This document shows positions 25,496 to 32,824 of a stretch of DNA of 64,000 nucleotides, piece after piece; position 1 is the first letter of the stretch, and each line of letters begins with the position of its first letter. Source of the stretch: Methylotenera_A sp044222005 (GTDB lineage: Bacteria > Pseudomonadota > Gammaproteobacteria > Burkholderiales > Methylophilaceae); NCBI GenBank assembly GCA_044222005.1, contig JBGANY010000010.1, positions 28,150 through 92,149 on the forward strand. Direction: 5' to 3'. Made by a program: the position numbers and the translations under genes. The notes under the pieces were generated by a model. That model was not told the origin of the DNA and ran no database searches. It saw nothing but the letters and a program-made list of their open reading frames with translations.

Positions 25496-27472
25496 ATGCT
25501 GCGTACTTTAAGCCTTTTTATACTTGCTTTTTTCCTGTCATTCGATGCAGGCGCAGATACGCTTGAAAGCGTGATGATGCCGGGCAAGGTGATACAGGGG
25601 CATGTGAAATGGGAAGATAACTGCCAGAAATGCCATAAAAAGTTCGACAAAGAAGGCCAGAACCAGCTCTGTAAGGACTGTCATAAAGACATTAATAAAG
25701 ATGTTGCGGATAAAAAAGGCTTTCATGGGAAGATGAAAGATGGCAAGAACTGCTCTGAATGTCACACCGAGCATAAAGGGCGTGGTGCAAATATTGTCAT
25801 TTTGGATGAAAAAACATTCAAGCATGCGCAAACAGATTTTGACCTTAAAGGCGGTCATCTAGGCGAGAAGGTGCAGTGCAAAGATTGTCACAAACCTAGA
25901 ATCAAATACAGAGATGCGCCTTTAACTTGTATTGGCTGCCATAAAAAAGATGACAAGCATAAGGGCACGTTAGGCGAAAAATGTGCAGATTGTCACGTTG
26001 AGAAAAACTGGAAGGATATAACGTTTGATCACGATAAAAGCGATTTCAAACTTAGGGGTGCACATGCAGAAACCAAGGTGTTGTGTAAAGATTGCCATAA
26101 GGACAATCTGTTTAAACAAACGCCAAAAGATTGTTATTCATGTCATAAGAAAGATGATGACCACAAAGGTGTTTTTGGTCAGAAATGTGTTGATTGCCAT
26201 ACGGAGAAGAACTGGAAGGAAGCGACATTCGATCATAAGGTGGATGGGCACTTTGCCTTGCTAGGCAAGCATGATGGTGCTAAATGCCAAAGTTGCCATA
26301 AGTCAGCAGGGCAAAAATTACCCAAGACCTGCGTTGGCTGCCATCGTGCGGATGATAAACATAATGGGTCGTTAGGTGAAAATTGTGCAGACTGTCATCA
26401 CGAGCGCAGTTGGTCTACGTCCACATTTAACCACGATAAAGACACTCGCTTTGCGCTAAAGGACAAACATAAGTCAGCCAAGTGTGAAGCCTGCCATACT
26501 ACTGGCGGGTTAAAGTATGAGAAGATTCCGATGGACTGCTACTCCTGTCACAAAAAGGATGACGCACATAAGGGTAAGTTTGGCGACAAGTGTGGTGATT
26601 GCCACAATGCACGCGATTGGAAGAAAGATAATTTCAACCATGATAAGACTAAATTTCCACTCAGGGGGAAGCACAAGCCCGCCAAATGCGAAAGCTGCCA
26701 TAAGAATGGATTGGAAGAGAAGCTTAAAACTGGCTGCAACGATTGCCATCAAAAAGATGATCCGCATAAATCTGTGTTCGGTGCAAGTTGCGAGAAGTGT
26801 CATAACGACTCGGATTGGAAAAAAACCACTAGCTTCGATCATACAAAAGACACTAAGTATCCTTTGAAGGGCAAGCACATTAAAACTAAGTGCGAAGCCT
26901 GCCACAAGCCTCCACCAGCGCCATCTAAGCTGTTGCCGACGGCTACTTGCTTCTCATGCCATGAGCGTGATGACGTGCATAAAGGTTCAGAGGGTAAAAA
27001 ATGCGAGGATTGCCATACTGAAGCCACATGGAAAGTGAAGGATTTTGATCATAATAAAACTAAGTTCCCCTTGCTTGGCAAGCATGGTCCTGTCGAGTGT
27101 AAAAAATGTCATCTGACCGGTAAATTTAAAGAAGCGAAATCGGATTGTTATTCATGCCATCAAAAAGACGATAAACATAAAAAGCAACTGGGAACGTTGT
27201 GCGAAGATTGCCATAACGCTAGGGATTGGGCCGTGTGGGATTACAATCATGACAAGCGCACTAAATTTAAGCTGGATGGGGGGCATAAGAATGTAGCATG
27301 TTTGGATTGCCACCGATCGGCTTTTACAGGCAAGGTAAAGCAGAGCAGTACGTGCTTTAGCTGTCACTCTAGTGACGATGTGCATGGCGGCAGCTTTGGA
27401 CCGCAGTGTGATCGCTGCCACGTCAATACGAATTTTAGAGAAATCAAGGTTAACGCTGGAGTAGGCAGATAA
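25496..27472 (+). CDS. Periplasmic multiheme cytochrome c with 27 CXXCH motifs
   Basis: A 658-residue exported protein (signal peptide MLRTLSLFILAFFLSFDAGA). I count 27 CXXCH motifs, from CQKCH near the N-terminus to CDRCH at the C-terminus. They fall into roughly nine three-heme modules of the form C-x-x-CHKKDDxHKG, KCxDCHxxxxW, FxLxGKHxxxxCxxCH. Extra conserved histidines (DHDK, GKH) would give bis-His ligation. It is Lys-rich with no membrane anchor after the signal peptide, fitting a periplasmic wire across the gap between the inner-membrane cytochrome b and the outer-membrane complex. The start at 25496 is 4 bases after the previous stop. Confidence 0.9.
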   Translation: MLRTLSLFILAFFLSFDAGADTLESVMMPGKVIQGHVKWEDNCQKCHKKFDKEGQNQLCKDCHKDINKDVADKKGFHGKMKDGKNCSECHTEHKGRGANIVILDEKTFKHAQTDFDLKGGHLGEKVQCKDCHKPRIKYRDAPLTCIGCHKKDDKHKGTLGEKCADCHVEKNWKDITFDHDKSDFKLRGAHAETKVLCKDCHKDNLFKQTPKDCYSCHKKDDDHKGVFGQKCVDCHTEKNWKEATFDHKVDGHFALLGKHDGAKCQSCHKSAGQKLPKTCVGCHRADDKHNGSLGENCADCHHERSWSTSTFNHDKDTRFALKDKHKSAKCEACHTTGGLKYEKIPMDCYSCHKKDDAHKGKFGDKCGDCHNARDWKKDNFNHDKTKFPLRGKHKPAKCESCHKNGLEEKLKTGCNDCHQKDDPHKSVFGASCEKCHNDSDWKKTTSFDHTKDTKYPLKGKHIKTKCEACHKPPPAPSKLLPTATCFSCHERDDVHKGSEGKKCEDCHTEATWKVKDFDHNKTKFPLLGKHGPVECKKCHLTGKFKEAKSDCYSCHQKDDKHKKQLGTLCEDCHNARDWAVWDYNHDKRTKFKLDGGHKNVACLDCHRSAFTGKVKQSSTCFSCHSSDDVHGGSFGPQCDRCHVNTNFREIKVNAGVGR

Positions 27473-27560
27473 ATAAGCTGCAATAGCTTAATTAATAGAA
27501 TCGATTTATATTACAAAAAATAATATTAAATAAAATATATATAACTTTTATATAAAAAGA

Positions 27561-27589
27561 TTGACGCTTCATTCTTTCCCACATAAAAT
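27561..27589 (+). promoter_or_regulatory. Sigma-70 promoter of the giant cytochrome gene
   Basis: TTGACG (27561-27566), a 17-base spacer and TAAAAT (27584-27589), each 5/6 to consensus. The predicted leader is about 60 bases, so the giant cytochrome can be transcribed apart from the upstream pair. Confidence 0.6.
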
Positions 27590-27656
27590 CCGAATATTGT
27601 GTATAAATTTCCCACATTTTTGCTGGGAGTTAAATTACAATATTTGGGGTCGGGAT

Positions 27657-30600
27657 ATGACAACGGGTATGCAAATCAATTGGAGGTTAGTGTCAGCATT
27701 CTTTTTAGCATGCTTCCTTTCTTTTGTATTGGCGAGTCCTGTTGCAGCGGCTACCAAAACCGTTAAGGGTGGTTTTAAGTTTGATCACTCAAAAACAGGT
27801 TTCGCTTTAACCGGCGAGCATGCCGCTGCGAGATGTGAAACTTGTCACATTAATGGTATTTTTAAAGGCACGCCAAGACAATGTTCTGGCTGTCATGTTA
27901 ATGGCAGTCGAATGAATGCGACCGCCAAGCCAACTAATCATATTCCAACGGTAGATAAATGCGAAACCTGCCATATAACTCCTTCTTGGAAACCAGCAGT
28001 ATTTAGCCATGTAGGAATAATGCAAGGCGCGTCATGCGCTAATTGTCATAACGGCACCTCAGCCCCAGGAAAGCCTGCAAATCATATCGTTACTTCATCA
28101 GGATGCGAAACCTGCCACACAAATGCTGGTTGGATCCCTGCCAAAGGATTTAACCATCAAGGTATTACAAGCGGATGTGCTAGCTGCCATAACGGCACAA
28201 AAGCTAAAGGCAAATCATCAAATCACATTCAAACTACCGCCGCCTGCGAAACTTGCCACAGTTCCACCACATCATTTCTAGGTGCTATTAAGTTTGATCA
28301 TGCAGGTATAACTAACAATTGTGCCAGCTGTCATAATGGCTCAAAAGCAAAAGGTAAATCCACAAGGCATATACCTACAAGCGCAAGTTGTGAATCATGT
28401 CATACATCAACAAGTACCTTCTTAGGCGCAAAATTTAATCATAATGGGACCACTACGGGCTGCGCTTCCTGCCACAACGGCACCAAAGCGCTGGGCAAGG
28501 CCACCAACCACATCCCGACCACGGCAGCTTGCGAGACCTGCCATAGCTCGACCACCAGCTTTGCCGGCACGAAAATGAACCACAGCGGCATCACCACTGG
28601 CTGCGCCAGTTGCCACAGCGGCAGCGCCTTCCAGGGTGTGACCCCGGTCTCCAAACCGACGACCCACATTGCCACCACCGCGGCCTGCGAGACCTGTCAC
28701 AAGTCCACCACCAGCTTCAAGGGTGGGGCGACCATGAACCACAGCGGCATCACTACGGGCTGCGCTTCCTGCCACAACGGCACCAAAGCGCTGGGCAAGG
28801 CCACCAACCACATCCCGACCACGGCAGCTTGCGAGACCTGCCATAGCTCGACCACCAGCTTTGCCGGCACGAAAATGAACCACAGCGGCATCACCACTGG
28901 CTGCGCCAGTTGCCACAGCGGCAGCGCCTTCCAGGGTGTGACCCCGGTCTCCAAACCGACGACCCACATTGCCACCACCGCGGCCTGCGAGACCTGTCAC
29001 AAGTCCACCACCAGCTTCAAGGGTGGGGCGACCATGAACCACAGCGGCATCAATACGGGCTGCGCTTCCTGCCACAACGGCACCAAAGCGCTGGGCAAGG
29101 CCACCAACCACATCCCGACCACGGCAGCTTGCGAGACCTGCCATAGCTCGACCACCAGCTTTGCCGGCACGAAAATGAACCACAGCGGCATCACCACTGG
29201 CTGCGCCAGTTGCCACAGCGGCAGCGCCTTCCAGGGTGTGACCCCGGTCTCCAAACCGACGACCCACATTGCCACCACCGCGGCCTGCGAGACCTGTCAC
29301 AAGTCCACCACCAGCTTCAAGGGTGGGGCGACCATGAACCACAGCGGCATCACTACGGGCTGCGCTTCCTGCCACAACGGCACCAAAGCGCTGGGCAAGG
29401 CCACCAACCACATCCCGACCACGGCAGCTTGCGAGACCTGCCATAGCTCGACCACCAGCTTTGCCGGCACGAAAATGAACCACAGCGGCATCACCACTGG
29501 CTGCGCCAGTTGCCACAGCGGCAGCGCCTTCCAGGGTGTGACCCCGGTCTCCAAACCGACGACCCACATTGCCACCACCGCGGCCTGCGAGACCTGTCAC
29601 AAGTCCACCACCAGCTTCAAGGGTGGGGCGACCATGAACCACAGCGGCATCAATACGGGCTGCGCTTCCTGCCACAACGGCACCAAAGCGCTGGGCAAGG
29701 CCACCAACCACATCCCGACCACGGCAGCTTGCGAGACCTGCCATAGCTCGACCACCAGCTTTGCCGGCACGAAAATGAACCACAGCGGCATCACCACTGG
29801 CTGCGCCAGTTGCCACAGCGGCAGCGCCTTCCAGGGTGTGACCCCGGTCTCCAAACCGACGACCCACATTGCCACCACCGCGGCCTGCGAGACCTGTCAC
29901 AAGTCCACCACCAGCTTCAAGGGTGGGGCGACCATGAACCACAGCGGCATCACTACGGGCTGCGCTTCCTGCCACAACGGCACCAAAGCGCTGGGCAAGG
30001 CCACCAACCACATCCCGACCACGGCAGCTTGCGAGACCTGCCATAGCTCGACCACCAGCTTTGCCGGCACGAAAATGAACCACAGCGGCATCACCACTGG
30101 CTGCGCCAGTTGCCACAGCGGCAGCGCCTTCCAGGGTGTGACCCCGGTCTCCAAACCGACGACCCACATTGCCACCACCGCGGCCTGCGAGACCTGTCAC
30201 AAGTCCACCACCAGCTTCAAGGGTGGGGCGACCATGAACCACAGCGGCATCAATACGGGCTGCGCTTCCTGCCACAACGGCACCAAAGCGCTGGGCAAGG
30301 CCACCAACCACATCCCGACCACGGCAGCTTGCGAGACCTGCCATAGCTCGACCACCAGCTTTGCCGGCACGAAAATGAACCACAGCGGCATCACCACTGG
30401 CTGCGCCAGTTGCCACAGCGGCAGCGCCTTCCAGGGTGTGACCCCGGTCTCCAAACCGACGACCCACATTGCCACCACCGCGGCCTGCGAGACCTGTCAC
30501 AAGTCCACCACCAGCTTCAAGGGTGGGGCGACCATGAACCACAGCGGCATCACTACGGGCTGCGCTTCCTGCCACAACGGCACCAAAGCGCTGGGCAAGG

Positions 30601-30836
30601 CCACCAACCACATCCCGACCACGGCAGCTTGCGAGACCTGCCATAGCTCGACCACCAGCTTTGCCGGCACGAAAATGAACCACAGCGGCATCACCACTGG
30701 CTGCGCCAGTTGCCACAGCGGCAGCGCCTTCAGGGTGTGGCCCCGGTCTCCAAACCGACGACCCACATTGCCACCACCGCGGCCTGCGAGACCTGTCACA
30801 AGTCCACCACCAGCTTCAAGGGTGGGGCGACCATGA
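27657..30836 (+). CDS. Giant secreted multiheme cytochrome c, 5' part before a frameshift
   Basis: The protein begins MTTGMQINWRL with a signal peptide ending near SPVAAA, after a GGGG ribosome binding site. Nine CXXCH motifs in diverse sequence precede a block of near-identical 100-residue units, each with four CXXCH (two CASCH, two CETCH) and four extra His (NHIPTT, MNHSG, THIATT, MNHSG). In the eighth unit a C is missing near 30730, shifting the frame, and this piece ends at 30836 with 40 CXXCH motifs. Adding one base here and one near 31050 joins it to the 31009-32700 part, giving about 1,681 residues and 67 CXXCH motifs. It is Thr/Ser/Gly-rich, unlike the Lys-rich 27-heme neighbour, suggesting surface or extracellular exposure (inference). 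Confidence 0.85.
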   Translation: MTTGMQINWRLVSAFFLACFLSFVLASPVAAATKTVKGGFKFDHSKTGFALTGEHAAARCETCHINGIFKGTPRQCSGCHVNGSRMNATAKPTNHIPTVDKCETCHITPSWKPAVFSHVGIMQGASCANCHNGTSAPGKPANHIVTSSGCETCHTNAGWIPAKGFNHQGITSGCASCHNGTKAKGKSSNHIQTTAACETCHSSTTSFLGAIKFDHAGITNNCASCHNGSKAKGKSTRHIPTSASCESCHTSTSTFLGAKFNHNGTTTGCASCHNGTKALGKATNHIPTTAACETCHSSTTSFAGTKMNHSGITTGCASCHSGSAFQGVTPVSKPTTHIATTAACETCHKSTTSFKGGATMNHSGITTGCASCHNGTKALGKATNHIPTTAACETCHSSTTSFAGTKMNHSGITTGCASCHSGSAFQGVTPVSKPTTHIATTAACETCHKSTTSFKGGATMNHSGINTGCASCHNGTKALGKATNHIPTTAACETCHSSTTSFAGTKMNHSGITTGCASCHSGSAFQGVTPVSKPTTHIATTAACETCHKSTTSFKGGATMNHSGITTGCASCHNGTKALGKATNHIPTTAACETCHSSTTSFAGTKMNHSGITTGCASCHSGSAFQGVTPVSKPTTHIATTAACETCHKSTTSFKGGATMNHSGINTGCASCHNGTKALGKATNHIPTTAACETCHSSTTSFAGTKMNHSGITTGCASCHSGSAFQGVTPVSKPTTHIATTAACETCHKSTTSFKGGATMNHSGITTGCASCHNGTKALGKATNHIPTTAACETCHSSTTSFAGTKMNHSGITTGCASCHSGSAFQGVTPVSKPTTHIATTAACETCHKSTTSFKGGATMNHSGINTGCASCHNGTKALGKATNHIPTTAACETCHSSTTSFAGTKMNHSGITTGCASCHSGSAFQGVTPVSKPTTHIATTAACETCHKSTTSFKGGATMNHSGITTGCASCHNGTKALGKATNHIPTTAACETCHSSTTSFAGTKMNHSGITTGCASCHSGSAFRVWPRSPNRRPTLPPPRPARPVTSPPPASRVGRP

Positions 30837-31410
30837 ACCACAGCGGCATCACTACGGGCTGCGCTTCCTGCCACAACGGCACCAAAGCGCTGGGCAAGGC
30901 CACCAACCACATCCCGACCACGGCAGCTTGCGAGACCTGCCATAGCTCGACCACCAGCTTTGCCGGCACGAAAATGAACCACAGCGGCATCACCACTGGC
31001 TGCGCCAGTTGCCACAGCGGCAGCGCCTTCCAGGGTGTGACCCCGGTCTCAAACCGACGACCCACATTGCCACCACCGCGGCCTGCGAGACCTGTCACAA
31101 GTCCACCACCAGCTTCAAGGGTGGGGCGACCATGAACCACAGCGGCATCACTACGGGCTGCGCTTCCTGCCACAACGGCACCAAAGCGCTGGGCAAGGCC
31201 ACCAACCACATCCCGACCACGGCAGCTTGCGAGACCTGCCATAGCTCGACCACCAGCTTTGCCGGCACGAAAATGAACCACAGCGGCATCACCACTGGCT
31301 GCGCCAGTTGCCACAGCGGCAGCGCCTTCCAGGGTGTGACCCCGGTCTCCAAACCGACGACCCACATTGCCACCACCGCGGCCTGCGAGACCTGTCACAA
31401 GTCCACCACC
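28451..31410 (+). repeat. Ten tandem copies of a 300-bp unit in the giant cytochrome gene
   Basis: Unit starts are at 28451, 28751, 29051, 29351, 29651, 29951, 30251, 30551, 30850 and 31149; the last copy is identical for about 260 bases. Differences seen are an ACT/AAT codon alternating along copies 2 to 8, a GTGACC to GTGGCC change in copy 8, and two single-base deletions (near 30730 and 31050). Each unit encodes 100 residues and four heme sites. A detached 44-base identical fragment lies at 31732-31775. Confidence 0.95.
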
Positions 31411-32700
31411 TCGTTTGCTGGAGCAACCTTCAACCACGCTGGTGTTGTGGCTGGCACTTGTGCAACCTGTCATGGTAAAACCTCTACAGGTAAGCCTGCT
31501 GGGCATATCCCAACGACTGCTTCTTGTGACTCATGCCATAAAAACTTTACATCGTTTGTTGGTGCAACAATGAACCATACCGGCATCACCACCGGCTGTG
31601 CAACCTGTCACGGCGGTACATATGCGAATGTAAAATCGAAACCAGCAACACATATTGCTACGACCGCAGCTTGTGAAACTTGCCACAAGTCTACAACTAG
31701 CTTTGCAGGCGGTGCGGCAATGAACCATACTGGCATCACTACGGGCTGCGCTTCCTGCCACAACGGCACCAAAGCCTTAGGTAAGCCAGCTACGCATATC
31801 ACTACCAGTGCGGGTTGTGAGACTTGTCATAAATCGACCACAACTTTTGCCGGCACGACTATGAACCATATCGGTATCGTGACTGGTTGTGCCAGCTGCC
31901 ATAACGGCGCGACTGCATTAGGCAAGCCAGCTACACATATCGCTACCACTGCCGGTTGTGAAACCTGCCATAAAAACTTTACCTCTTTTGCTGGAGCTAC
32001 CTTCAATCACACCGGCGTCGCCCCTGGCTCTTGCGCAACTTGTCATGGCAAAACTGCAACGGGCAAACCTGCAAATCACATTACCACTACGGCTTCATGT
32101 GATACTTGCCATCGCACCACGGCTTGGGTACCTGCTACCTTCAGCCATACTGGCATAGTGACGGGGTGTGCAACTTGCCATAACGGTACAAGCGCTAAAG
32201 GCAAAACGCCTACCCATGTTCAAACCAGCATGGGTTGTGAAACTTGCCATAAATCGACCACGACGTTTGCTGGTGCGACAATGAATCACACAGGTATCGT
32301 GACCGGCTGTGCTACTTGTCATAACGGTACGACGGCTAAAGGCAAACCGGCTACTCATCCTGCAACCAGTGCAGGCTGTGAAACTTGCCATAAATCGACG
32401 ACATCGTTTGCTGGTGCTGCTTTCAACCATACCGGCGTAGCAGCAGGAACTTGTGCAAGTTGCCATAACGGCACTACAGCTAAGGGCAAGCCTTCCAACC
32501 ATTTGCCTAGCACGCAGAGTTGTGATCAGTGTCATAAAAATACAACTAGCTTTAGTGGAGCGAGTATGAATCATACGGGCATTACAAGCGGTTGTGCGAG
32601 CTGTCACAATGGTACTTATGCAAAAGGCAAACCGGGTGACCACCCGAAAACCACGGCAGATTGCAGTAGTTGCCACACTGTTAAAACGTTTAGTAAATAA
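31009..32700 (+). CDS. Giant multiheme cytochrome c, 3' part after the frameshifts
   Basis: This frame carries the C-terminal part of the giant cytochrome. It includes the tenth repeat unit and then 18 further CXXCH motifs in diverged modules (CATCH, CDSCH, CETCH, CDTCH, CDQCH, CSSCH) ending KTFSK. It has no signal peptide or credible own start: the ATG at 31009 is an internal out-of-frame triplet of the repeat. It should be read as one gene with 27657-30836. Between the two deletions (about 30731-31050) a third frame carries the ninth unit. After repair the whole gene runs 27657-32700. Confidence 0.8.
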   Translation: MPQRQRLPGCDPGLKPTTHIATTAACETCHKSTTSFKGGATMNHSGITTGCASCHNGTKALGKATNHIPTTAACETCHSSTTSFAGTKMNHSGITTGCASCHSGSAFQGVTPVSKPTTHIATTAACETCHKSTTSFAGATFNHAGVVAGTCATCHGKTSTGKPAGHIPTTASCDSCHKNFTSFVGATMNHTGITTGCATCHGGTYANVKSKPATHIATTAACETCHKSTTSFAGGAAMNHTGITTGCASCHNGTKALGKPATHITTSAGCETCHKSTTTFAGTTMNHIGIVTGCASCHNGATALGKPATHIATTAGCETCHKNFTSFAGATFNHTGVAPGSCATCHGKTATGKPANHITTTASCDTCHRTTAWVPATFSHTGIVTGCATCHNGTSAKGKTPTHVQTSMGCETCHKSTTTFAGATMNHTGIVTGCATCHNGTTAKGKPATHPATSAGCETCHKSTTSFAGAAFNHTGVAAGTCASCHNGTTAKGKPSNHLPSTQSCDQCHKNTTSFSGASMNHTGITSGCASCHNGTYAKGKPGDHPKTTADCSSCHTVKTFSK

Positions 32701-32760
32701 TTGGTTTGTTGTAAAAATGTTGTTTGGCTAGTGAATTAGGTGGTTTGGCGTGGGAAAAAA

Positions 32761-32788
32761 TTGCCAATTTGCATTAAGTTGCTATACT
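32761..32788 (+). promoter_or_regulatory. Sigma-70 promoter of the outer-membrane barrel gene
   Basis: TTGCCA (32761-32766), 16-base spacer, TATACT (32783-32788); both boxes match 5/6. The gene start at 32825 follows AGAGGAG (32813-32819). Confidence 0.6.
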
Positions 32789-32824
32789 AAGCGCATGATA
32801 ATTATAAGATTTAGAGGAGTAGTA

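Noticed and set aside
28422..30716. A 764-residue open frame on the minus strand across the repeats
   Set aside because: It is the antisense shadow of the GC-rich 300-bp repeat; it is periodic, has no family feature, and the plus strand carries regular heme motifs.
28451..31410. Repeat array considered as CRISPR
   Set aside because: Units are 300 bp, contiguous, coding and lack spacers or cas genes.
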